Shown here: piece after piece, positions 24,926 through 36,053 of the stretch
Layout: the number at the start of each line of letters is the position of its first letter
How positions within the stretch are numbered: the stretch's first letter is position 1
Source: Anagrus nilaparvatae
Taxonomy: Eukaryota > Arthropoda > Insecta > Hymenoptera > Mymaridae
Length of the DNA: 64,000 bases
Reading direction: 5' to 3'
Assembly (NCBI GenBank): GCA_022575985.1
Contig: JAKSXM010000014.1
Location: forward strand, 19,592,001-19,656,000
Made by a program: the position numbers and the translations under genes
The notes under the pieces: model-generated
Databases searched by the model: none
The model's input: the letters and a program-made list of their open reading frames with translations, nothing else
What the model was told of the DNA's origin: nothing

Positions 24926-27900
24926 ATTAGAAAATTGTATTGTAACGTTGCGTAACATTTGCATTACATCTAGCCTTCAGCTGGAAGTAAACATGTTCCA
25001 TGCATTTTTGTTGGGTTTACACGAACCGGTTATAAGTTTTTCTGTTATTACAAAACTATAAGTTTAGACTAATATAATACAAAATTTTAATAGACGAGTA
25101 GATCAAAGAAAGAAGTAAATAAAATATAGGTACATAAAATTTTTTTATTTTTATTCTTCTATTTCACTGATAAATAATAAATAAGATATAGAATGGCTGC
25201 CAAAAATTGAGAATAGGACCTAAGAAGCTAAAAATTATTGGAGAAGCTTATTTTTGAAAAACTTCTCACTTGCATTCCTGACCCTCCTATACGCATCTTT
25301 CCTTCATCAAAGGGGAATGATTTAAATCAATATATTCGATTAATGGCTGTATCTTACACACATTTTTCTTTTTGACTAATATCTAATGTAAAATACTTGA
25401 CTGATATACATGATATTTGATTTTGACTACCATATACAATTTTATTACATGTGTTTGTCGTAAGTTATTAAAGCATAATTATTAAATATTTACTCTTAGA
25501 TTAAATTCTTCTTTTGATTAAATTAAAATTTATTAATGTACTTATTTGTACAGAATGTTATTAGTTTTAGTTTTAATTAATTATATTCATTATTACTCAA
25601 GCGCTTCAAATAAAGCTAATAATAACGATGTAATATAACTTCAAAAAAATATTATAAATTTTAACATATAAAATATGCCGAATCCATATCCACACAAAAA
25701 ATTTGTATCTAGATAGTCTGTTGCAATTTTTCTTTTTTATTGAAATTAATAATATCAGGTCACGAGTAATGTTTAAAAGCTCAAACATGGAAATAGCTTT
25801 TTACTGTCCTAGTAAAGCACATAAACAAATTAATCAAAAAATAACTTTACCATAGATTATATTTATGGACAAATTTTGGTTATATCTATAACACAAGTTG
25901 TTCTAATAATCTACAAAATAAAGAAAGTAAAGGGTAGATGCACCAGTGAAATTGATAGATATGGAAATTTCCTTTTTGGGATTATAATTTATAATTTAAA
26001 AAAAAAAGGCTTTAAGTTTAATATAATCGCTAAGAATGGATAAAATTATCCATCAAAAGCTATTTACCAAAAAAATTCTTATGAAAATCAAAAATTTAAA
26101 GCCAATTAAAAAAAGTAGTTTTTGAGAAATTCAATTTAATGTTAAAATATTTAAGTTGACATTTCATCAATTTTGCATATTGAAATTAAATTCTGCTCGA
26201 GATTCTGCTTAAGATCTTCTTCTCTAGTCTCTATTTCCCAGAGTTTCATTAATAATTATAAGTATAATATCGACGATTTTAATTATATATTTAATATATT
26301 CTGTCAAATTCTCTTCGAATATATATACTACTATCAAAAAAGCTTCTTTTGAGAGGTACTGTATATTTGGTCCTTTTTCAATTTCCTTTTCAATAACCTT
26401 TTAATAGATAGTTTATCTTATTTTATCATCAACCATTGAAAATAATATCACGATACTGTGCAATTTTTATAAGCTATTGACAATAACCTTAAATGATAAA
26501 ATAGGTTTATTTGTTTAAAAATTAAGATACATAGTAAAACGAGTGTCTTTAAGGTGATGAAGCTTTTGATAAAAAAAAAAATAAATTGTGGCTATAACTT
26601 CTTATTTACTGAGGTTTTTGAGCCAAAATATTTTAAAATCATTTCATACAGAATCGTGTATTTAATTTTTCCTGGCTATGATATCATATCAGCAATTTTC
26701 AGTAAATTATTGTATATAGATAGTACTCATAATTCTCAATAATTTTATTAAGGACCAGGAATGCTTTAAAATATTTTTAAGTACTAATTCTAAGTACTTA
26801 TTTCCCCTGGCTATTCAATTATGACATCAATTTTTATTTTTGTATGATTTTTACAAAAATGCAAATTTATTAAAAATTAACTATTTAATATTTTAGCCAG
26901 GAAAATTTGTCTCCATGAATCTGTATTTAAAAGTCTTTTAAAATATTGTGAATTTTGAAATATGCAAAAACCCAAAAATGAAATGCAAAAAAATTCTATT
27001 CGCCTTTGGGCAAAAAATGCTCAACTAATGTAAAAAAGTTGTTGGCCAGAAAAACTTATTAGTAAAAGTGAATTTAAAACCCTAATTTTTAAAGATACCC
27101 GTGGCAACGCGTGGTAAATTAGTTAAAGATTAAGTGAATGCAGTAGACTGTGACCATATCACATTATTCAATGAGGCTGAACATGCCATCATTAAATTAA
27201 AATTAAGAGTATAGGATAAAAAACAGGATAAAAATAAGTTCGAAATAAGCGTTTACAAAAAAAGTTATATAGATACACCTAAGACACGTATGGGTGATTC
27301 TTTACACCCCTCCTTCCTCTGTTCGAAAATGGAGGCAACCTAAAAAGATTTTGATTTTCTAAATTATCGAAATAAGGGACTAGTTTTCTTTTCTCATTGG
27401 CTTTTTCAACTCTCAGATGGAGACTGGAACATTTTGAAAGCCAAATGAAACTAGTTTGTTTTTTCACACAACCAACGATCATGGAATATGTTCACTTATA
27501 ACAGTTTTACCGTATACTCTTTAATTATTATAAGTCCTAGAATCGAAATTATAATAAATCCCGAAATATAAATTATCCTAAGTCCATAAACCTAAAGTAT
27601 TACAAGTTCTAGGCAAAATTTTCTTTTATAAATTTGTTATTTATTAAAAAAAATAATAAAAGATCATCAAGATGATGATACGCTTTATTCCTCAAAAAGT
27701 TTCCTGGGTGATATGTAGTTTTTAAGAATGGTTAAAAAACGGCAACTTTTTGAAATGGCTACTTTGCACATCTAAATAATTTATATTGATCATTTACTAG
27801 TTTCTCGTAATATATTTTAATAAGCATTAAACAATAATTAAAGGCTTGTATAATTGTTTTGGCTGCAATGGACAATACTATTCATGACCGTAAAAATCAA

Positions 27901-27949
27901 TTTCCGATGCATAAAAGTAAGTCTATGACTTACCATTTGAGACGGTCAC

Positions 27950-28510
27950 CCAGGGTTAGTTAAAGTAAATGTTGTTTTCCCAACTTGTTGGATTATACGG
28001 TAAGGCCCTTCATATATGCTCATGAATTTGGCTACCATTTTTGTGTTTGTATCGGATTTATTTAGTGCTTTGACAAATACTAAATCACCGACGCGATATT
28101 GAATTACATTATTTATATTTAAGTTTTATTTATTCTTGTATTTGTTTTTCTTTTTATTCTACGTTCGACCAACATTAGTTTTAGTTCACGTGCACTTATA
28201 TCCACTTTTTTTATTTTTAAATAAGTTTCCTAAAATCTTTGAGGTTTAACATTTAAATGTATCTCGAGCGGACAAAACTCTGTTGTTTCGTGATTTATGA
28301 TTTATTCCTACAATTTTGTATTATAGTGGTCCACCGGACCCACTCAGTGTGTTTATTTTTTATTAAACTTCTAAAGAAACGGTTAAGTTCTTTATTTATT
28401 CGTTCGACAATATTAGATTTCGGATTTCTAATAGATACGAACGATGATTTAATGTTCATATTTTTTATTTCACTAATAAATTTTTTATTGGGATAAAAAT
28501 TGGCTACTTT
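27950..28510 (-). pseudogene. Ty3/gypsy-type retrotransposon integrase remnant
   Basis: On the minus strand from about 28500 the translation includes NPKSNIVERINKELNRFFRS and HTEWVRW. This matches the integrase core segment in which the catalytic Glu lies within NxVER. It breaks with stops near 28290. Farther on, VGDLVFVKALNKSD and KFMSIYEGPYRIIQQVGKTT match the C-terminal GPY/F-type region of Ty3/gypsy integrases. Several frame breaks; no LTR, protease or RT seen. It is a fragment of a dead element in intron 4. Confidence 0.78.
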
Positions 28511-29630
28511 TACTTAGGATATCTCTGGAACTATAAATGCAAAATAAAATGTTAAAAGGTAGCTTTTTTTTTAGATTTATAAAGTTAAAAAGGTCAATAT
28601 GAAAAAATAACTAAACTCTTTTCCGTCATATAACCAAAATCCTCTTAAGTTGCCTCTATTTTTGGACAAAGTGGGGTGGCTGGTTTGAGGAACAATCGCC
28701 CATATATATATATATTATGGCTAGAGTCCACCTTGGAGTTGCATTTGATTTAATTTGGATCGTTCGCGTCTGCATTTTTTCACTTCAATCATTCAATATT
28801 ATTTTCACTTTTAAATTATGAATAAAAAAATTTGACTAAAACAAATCAAAGTTTTCATAAACGAACTTTCAAGTCGTTTCTTGTAATTCTTATGTCAAAA
28901 ATAGGCTTAGAGACAGAAATTTTTTTTCTACAAAATAAAATATAATAATTAAAAGCATCTACAAAGTGAAAACAACGAGATATTCTGTTATGCGTGAGAA
29001 AATTTTGCAGATTTTAAGTTATTATTTTAACAAAGTTAAGGGAGAAGACTAATTTTAGAATTCACCTGTCTAAACTTTTTAGATTAAAAGTAAACACATT
29101 CCTTGCTTCGGATTTACTTATTTACTTAGCTCTCATATGATCGTTAGATTTAACATTATATTGTTGAAACCTTAAGAAAGTAAATTTTAACACGAATGAT
29201 TGTATTTGTTTCTTAAATTAAAATTTAAGGAACGGTCCAATATTACCCTAAGAAAAAACTACCCTTCAATGTTGCTAATTTGATTAGAAGTCTATAAGAA
29301 TAATCTTATATGAAAACTTTTTTTCTACTCCAAAGACATTTGGAATTAGTGCTTTAGTTACTCGCTCGATAAAATTCAAGTACAGTCTTCTTAAGTAAAT
29401 ATTTTCAAAAATAAATACGTACTATACTCGAAAGCTTTAATGAAATATATATGGGTAAAAACATCTGAAAGGTACAACTCTTGTAGAATGACTTTATCGA
29501 TGGGTAGTTTTTATTGACTAAAAACAAAGAAAAAATTTGAAAAATCATCATATACAATATATACTTATAATTTTACAGGTCATTGTTTCTCATAAGTTTA
29601 TATCCAGCCAAAAGTTTCGCCAACTGAAAG

Positions 29631-30848
29631 TACTATCGGTTTAAAAACGATAGAGACCTCCCGTAAATTGCTAATATCTCGGTAAAAAATAGTCGTAATT
29701 AATTCGGGTAAAAAACAAATTGAGTGAAATTTATCCATGTACTCCCATACAGAAGAATATGATTGTAAGTTTTTTAAAAAAAGAGTTACGGCAAGAAATA
29801 GGTGAAAAAACTGTGATTCCTATGATTTTTTTTTAATGGTCATTTTCAACGGTCGATTTTTTATACTAAAAATTAATATTTTTTAATGAAAATATAACTG
29901 TGGTTTCTTTGACTCTTTTACTTCCTGGGGCCGTTGGAATTTTTAGAAAATATTGATAAAATATAGATTTATAGCCCTTCAAACTTTTTTTATCAAAATT
30001 AGTTTAAATTATCGTATCGATGAGTTTTTTTTTTTAATCGATAGGTATTGATCACTAGATTGTAAATTCTGAATTTCTTGCACGTAGGTTTGCTAGTTTG
30101 ATAACAGCATCAAAAAAATAAACGAATTTTGATGAAAAGAATTTTAATTATTAGTCTCAGCATTGTTTTAATTGAAAGAAAGAAAAAAAAATGTAAATAT
30201 GAGCCACCCGCTGTGATGCGCTGCACGAAATTCTACCTGACCTTTAGAAAACTTTTGTCTAAAAGAATAGAAATATTTTTTTTACAATTATTGAAACCAT
30301 AATTTATGAAAACAATGCTGAGACTAATAATTAAAATTCTTTTCATCAAAATTCGTTTATTTTTTTTATGCTGTTATCAAACTAGCAAATCCACGTGCAA
30401 AAAAATTCAGAATTTACTATCTAGTGATCAATACCTATCGATTAAAAAAAAAAACTCATCGATACGATAATTTGAACTAATTTTGATAAAAAAAGTTTGA
30501 AGGGCTATAAATCTATATTTTATCAATATTTTTTAAAAATTCCAACGGTCCCAGGAAGCGAAAGAGTCAAAGAACCCACAGTTAAATTTTCATCAAAAAA
30601 TATTAATTTTTAGTATAAAAAATCGACCGTTGAAAATGACCATTAAAAAAAAATCATAGAAATCACAGTTTTTTCACCTATTTCTTGCCGTAACTCTTTT
30701 TTAAAAAAACTTACAATCATATTCTTCTGTATGGGAGTACATGAATAAATTTCACTCAATTTTTTTTTAATCCGAATCAATTACGACTATTATTGACCGA
30801 GATATTAGCAATTTACGGGAGGTCTCTATCGTTTTTAAACCGATAGTA
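29631..30848. repeat. 1.2-kb near-perfect palindrome (foldback element)
   Basis: Left arm (29631-30170) and right arm (30309-30848) are inverted copies about 540 bp long, with few mismatches, around a spacer of about 138 bp. The outer end reads CTATCGGTTTAAAAACGATAG, itself palindromic and one base longer than needed. TA dinucleotides flank both ends, which suggests a TA target duplication. No ORF of note. It lies in intron 4, so it would be transcribed as a long hairpin. Confidence 0.92.
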
Positions 30849-31019
30849 TACAGGAACTGTATATTTTTTTGTGTTTACGGCACAACACTAGTTTTCTTTT
30901 TTTTTTTAATTTTTTTTGTATTTTTATGTATATCAAGGTCCAAATACCTAAAATTTTCAATGTTATTCTTATGGGATTTTTAATTTATGCGGACGGTGGC
31001 GACATTTTGAGCGTATTAT

Positions 31020-31690
31020 TGAAATAACTCTGTATTGAAGCCATCAAATTTTCTCAAACTCTGGGTACCTTATTTTTTCATCAAAATACACCACTGAATA
31101 AGATATATTAAGTAAAATATGACATAAGATTGTAGAAAACGACATGGAAAACGACATGGCGTCATTATTTTTTTAAAAGACGTATTAAAATTTTTAAGTT
31201 TTCCATGGTTATATAACAGTATATAATAGTGCTTTCAAGTGCATAAATATAGAGTGAGCACCCATAAAATTTGAGAAGCTTAAAAAAAACTGAAATCGAG
31301 GGACAGGCTTATATGTGACGATAAGCTAAGGGAACTGCATAAAATTTTATTTAGAAGAAAAAAATATATTTTTGGGACCTAAATACGTCATATGCATCCT
31401 ACAGAAAAATTTAAGTTCAAATTTTATACAAAATATTAATATCGAAAGTTTGGCATATTTCATATAAGTACAATAGACGGTCGTAACATTTTTAGCCCAT
31501 ATGACCTACAAATTTTTTTTTAACCTTAGTTAAATATGTGCAGTAGAATGTGACTTTAAAAAAATTATTAATTTATTAAATTATTTATCAACTTTTAAAA
31601 AGAGAAAAAAGTGCAAAAGAGCTTTCGTTTCGGATGTAAGTAAAGGGAAACTGTATATTGTTCCTGTAAAAAGCACTCATATGCTTTCAA
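31020..31690 (+). repeat. repeat shared in inverse orientation with 46800-47170
   Basis: TACAAAAGAGCTTTCGTTT-like and GGATGTAAGT segments (31610-31650), CGAGGGACAGGCTTATATG and AACTGCATAAAATTTTATTT (31290-31350) all recur, in reverse complement and in reverse order, at 46820-47160. Possible ends with ACAGGAAC and TATAC occur near 30850 and 31660. Confidence 0.65.
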
Positions 31691-32100
31691 GAAGCCCTGT
31701 TAAAAGTTAAAGATTTTTGACCCGTTTATCGAAAAACAAACCTGTTATAAGTTTTTTTTTACATCTAGTGGATTTTATAAATTTATTACTGAAAAATGGC
31801 TAAGAAAACTGGAAAAAACCCAAAAACTTCAAATTTTTACATTAGGACCTAAGGGGCTAAAATTTTAACGAAAATCATATTTTTATTATTTTATTAAAAT
31901 TATTATTAAATTATTATTAAAATTTTTTATTAAAATTATTATATTTATCAAAGTATTACAAAGATCCCTTACGTTTATTATCAGATTATATAACTTATTT
32001 ATTTAATATACCTCTATCAACAGTGCAAAGTTCCCTAGTTGAATGTTCGATTTCTCTAAGGGATTTTTGGTATTAATAGATATGCACGAGTATTTACACA

Positions 32101-32420
32101 CCTCTAAGTAATGAATTAAATTCGCTTGCTGTAAAGTCTAGAAGATATTATTTTAAATTGGTACTTGTCTATAGTTTAGTATGCTCTCAAAGGCCATCTT
32201 ATTCTTCATCAGTTTTTAAAGTCCCTAATAAAATGATACGATGTTCGCAACGGAATTTACCCGATACCTCCTTATCTAAGTTTTTACCACTAACTTTTGA
32301 TTTTCCAAGTTCCTACAAAACATATAAATACACGCCTTTTTCTATTTAGCCATTGCAGAGTGGAATAATCTCCCATTTACTCTGAAAAACTTTGAAAGTT
32401 CATCTAGGTTGACTGAAACA
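32101..32420 (+). pseudogene. non-LTR retrotransposon ORF2 C-terminal remnant
   Basis: In one frame, 32101-32340 encodes a stretch with NELNSLAVKSRRYYFKLVLV. After a +1/-1 shift near 32340 the next frame reads FFYLAIAEWNNLPFTLKNFE. The pattern L..L..RR..., about 60 residues, then F.Y.A...WN.LP is the conserved C-terminal tail of Jockey/I-type LINE reverse transcriptases. It is a short fragment with a frameshift and no tail seen, so it is a dead relic inside intron 4. Confidence 0.65.
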
Positions 32421-32575
32421 ATTAATAATCACCCCCCAATTAATGTCCAATACCATGCCATTCTTATGGTCATCAATAGGAAAATCTTTGGTCTATAATT
32501 GGCACAGTCACCATAATGTCATATTTGTTAAATATCAGAAAACCCCGATATTAACCATAAATTTTTATTTTTTAT

Positions 32576-32775
32576 TAATATTGTTTTTCTGGTCTGCGTC
32601 GAGAAAGTACGTATTTCCCGGACGCTATGCGTCCAAAAAAGACGTGTTTTCTCGCCACAGATACAGAAAAATGTTATACGACCCTTGTCCATAAATAAGG
32701 AATGACCCAAATCGCAGTTTACCATCCTCGGCTTCGTCTCGGCAGGTAACTTACGTCCGATTTCGCCCATTCTTT
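32576..32775. repeat. relatively G+C-rich repeat fragment
   Basis: A ~200-bp patch with much higher G+C than its surroundings, containing TTTCCCGGACGCTATGCGTC and CCTCGGCTTCGTCTCGGCAG. A part (GGGAAATACGT with CTTTCT) recurs near 20140. Small open frames on both strands here look incidental. Family not recognised. Confidence 0.4.
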
Positions 32776-34889
32776 ACTTTTCTGGACTTGAGCCGTAAAT
32801 ATACTAATTATTGCATAAATTTCAAGTTTAATTATTACAATACATTTAAGCTAGTTTATACAATGAATACTCTTACTTTTAATGTACCAAATTTGCATAA
32901 TTTGAGATCAATCGGACAAAGTCATTCTGTAAGAGTTGTACCTTTCAGGTGTTTTTACCCATATAGAATTTTCCAAGTATTTTACGCATTCATAATACAG
33001 GATAAATATATAATGAATAAAGAATAATTCAGTATAAATATTTACAAAATAAACAATATTTTATAAATTTGAGCCTTTTTGGCTAAATTATTTGAAAAGC
33101 ATCAAACCGTCTTTCTGCTTTTTGTATATATTAAAAAAACATTAAAAAAAACAAATGTCTTATTGAATAAAAAGTAGATAGCAGAATTATATGCTCTTTT
33201 CAGTTATATATAAAAAATAATGGAAAATAAATAGAGGTTTAAAAAAAAAATTCATTCTGTAACGTCAAGTGAAATGCGGGTTAGGATAATATAAACTCTT
33301 ATTTTTTTATTATTTTTTTTTGTCGGATGAATTTATGTAGTAGTTGAATATTACATAAATATGAATTTTCTGTGATATGAACAAAAAGTTCACTGATGTG
33401 TCATATTTAAAATTATATGTAGTATGACTTTTCAAAAGTATGTAGTATTTTAATATTATGATTTATGTATTAAGTGCGACAAAGAGAGACAGATTTAATT
33501 AAATATTATAATAGAAATATTTTATTTAATTTTTCGTTTTTGTTTATGTATTTGTAGGCATTCAATTGTTTCACTGAAAAAATTCTGTTTTTATGTATAC
33601 AAATTTCATATTCAGATATTATTGTTTTCAATGCTTTTAAACACTGGCTTAAATATTATTAAAGTTGGAAATTCAGGATAAAAGAATTTTTAATTTAATG
33701 AAACAATAACCCTAATTTTGGTTCTAAAAACAAATAATGAAACAAATTTCATTGTAATTTTAAATTTGAATATAAAAATATATAGTTTGTTTATAAACTA
33801 TTTAAAAAAAAAGCTTTTTTTTGGTAGAACATTTTCAGGACTATATCACTCTAACATTTACTCTTCAAAATAATTACCAAAGAAAATAATGTACCATTCA
33901 TTCGATTTAATTTGAGCATTTATTTTTTGTAACGCTAAAAGGATTTTATAAATTTTTGGTCATTTCCGTGTGATAAAAACTAGAATCCCATAATATATAT
34001 TGTTGCTACCAGCGTACAAAATACTTCCATTCAGAGCCAAAGATTACGTAAATTCTATACAAGCTTCCGTTGTTCTAAAGTTTGGACTTAATGTAATTTG
34101 CTGTATTCTTTATCAGTAGGTTAAACTAGCAGAGCTTTTACTTGTATAGCCAAAATATAATATGCAAAATACATCTTATTCAACATTAAAATTATTAACA
34201 CAGATTCATATATTTAGAGTTTGTATCCATGATTTTAGCATTTACGTATTTTTATTAAGTAATGTTTTCCTTTTTTAAAATTTCAATTTTTCATGCATAT
34301 AGACTAACATATAACTGAAGGTAAATTTAAAATTAAAATTTAAGTACCTAAGATAAAATAAACTTGAAAAAGTGCAGTTTTTCTTAACAAGGGTACAAAG
34401 TAATTCTTTTCGACGCAAAAAAAAATTAAATTTTTATTGAATAAAGGAAAAGAAAATGTTTTAGAAAACTTTATTATGTGAGATTTACAACGCCAAGAAA
34501 TATCTAAAATTTTCTTTTGAAGGAAACCTTACTAAAATTTTTCGAAGAATCTAAAAATTTAGTCGTAATTTTTTGTTTTTTACCCGTTTACAAAAAACCG
34601 ACTCCCGGAAATTTCGGGTAGATTGCCTGTATTTTTTTTTTACCATGGATTTTTAGGGGTTTTTTTGAAAAATTGATTTTAGAAATAAGAGAAAGAGTAC
34701 TGAAAGTACTAAAGTACTCAAATTACTTTAATAGCGCATAACTTGGGGATTTTGAGATGCAAAGATCTATCCTTATACCTAATGGATCAGTTTTGAGAAG
34801 TCAACTTGGCAAATAGGGTTATTTCACTAATTTTGCCTCGCAGATAGAAAATAAAAAATAAAAAATATGTTATATAATAATAATACTAC

Positions 34890-35136
34890 CAGCAAAACGT
34901 CTTCTTTTATATTCAGGTATTTGAATTTTTTCCACAATGTTATCATCAACTGGTAAAGGATTATATGGATTTGCTGAATGAACAGCTGCATGAGCTAAAT
35001 ATAAAAACAATGGTTGGCTATTATTATGATTATTTATAATCCTAACTGATTCTTTAGTGAATACATCTGTCGAATATTTTCCATGAAGATTCCAAGCTGG
35101 TTCAAGATTACGTCTCATATCAAGTCCCCAATAAGG
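34890..35136 (-). CDS. arylsulfatase B-like, exon 4 (shared; AVH active-site segment)
   Basis: This exon encodes about 82 residues: PYWGLDMRRNLEPAWNLHGK, then YSTDVFTKESVRIINNHN, then QPLFLYLAHAAVHSANPYNP, then PLPVDDNIVEKIQIPEYKRR. The His of AVHSANP corresponds to the conserved substrate-sulfate-binding His of arylsulfatases. The acceptor is TATAG|CC (phase 0). The donor GCTG|GTAGTA is phase 1, so that joining to exon 5 reads RRRFAAMMNVMD. It lies 9.9 kb downstream of exon 3B and 14.5 kb upstream of exon 5. It is single copy in the window, so it is the common acceptor for both 5' cassettes. Confidence 0.93.
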
Positions 35137-35832
35137 CTATACATTAACAAACAAACAAAAATTCATATATAAGTAAAGAAAATATATTGTATTATTATTA
35201 TGTAGGATTAATTTTATTTTCTCGACCCCAAGCTATAAATATCGCTTAACAAAAAAGTATAACGCATTATAAATATTTCTTTTATTAATTTATTAACTTT
35301 TTTTTATTTCGTATTACGTTTAAACTTTTTTTTTCTATACTCTGATGAATCACGATAAAATTAGCTAGAGAATCTTTTTGTATCTAGAAATAGTCCTTGA
35401 AACAATAGTTGTAAATAAATTTATGCTACAAAATAGTAATAAAAAGAAAAAAATATATATAGAAAGTAACTTTTATTATATATAATCTTTTTTTTTATTG
35501 AGATTTAACCCTCGAATCGGAAAACGCATGATAAATACTAATATTTAACAAACTCACACACACGATAATTTAAGACGATATCCAGCATAGGATCATTAAT
35601 ATCAAAATTTCATAAATAATTATAGTTCAAAGGGGGTATTCAAAGAAGATGAACATTTTTGACGAACTTTTTTTAACGAAAACTAATTTTGGTACGTATT
35701 AACCTTTTTAACAACAAATAACATCCTCGATTGATCTGCAAAATGTGAAAAATGGTTTTTAAACTGATGATAGCTGAAACCATTTTTCGTTGGAGATTTA
35801 TAATTTTATCTCAAAGAACGTAAATTGTATTT

Positions 35833-36053
35833 GAGGAATTCCACGCCAATTGGTCCCAAGTTGAACTGAATGGGTCCAAACTAATTTTTCCCGAAAAATG
35901 CTCTTTTGTTTCAAAATTAACTGAAACAACTAAATGAAAATTGGCATGGAGTCATATCATTGGTTATACTTTTGGCAAAAAATAGTTTGGACGACCCAAA
36001 TATTTCTGCGAACCTTCAGTTCAACTTGGGCCCAATTTTCGTAGAATTCCTCA
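35833..36053. mobile_element. ~220-bp TIR MITE (TGAGGAATTC ends)
   Basis: The left TTTGAGGAATTCCACGCCAA and the right end, inverted, AATGAGGAATTCTACGAAAA, each followed by a CCAAGTTGAACTGAA block. Related single blocks (TTCAACTTGGGCCCAGTTGG and variants) lie at about 16500-16560, 53610-53640 and 60535-60575. Confidence 0.7.

Larger units (their letters stand above)
20421..34889. other. intron 4 (14.5 kb), repeat-filled
   Basis: Intron between exons 4 and 5, GTAGTA to TTTAAG. It contains a TTAA-flanked MITE, a Ty3/gypsy integrase remnant, the 1.2-kb palindrome and a non-LTR remnant (separate entries). The rest, for example 23400-24600, 25000-27200 and 33050-34850, is AT-rich with no supported gene. 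Confidence 0.75.

Noticed and set aside
27279..27482. 67-aa minus-strand frame with mixed composition
   Set aside because: No motif, no neighbour context; it lies next to a reversed trace of the dispersed repeat.
32443..32770. 80-83-aa frames on both strands of the G+C-rich patch
   Set aside because: Open on both strands because of local composition; no family motif and no splice context.
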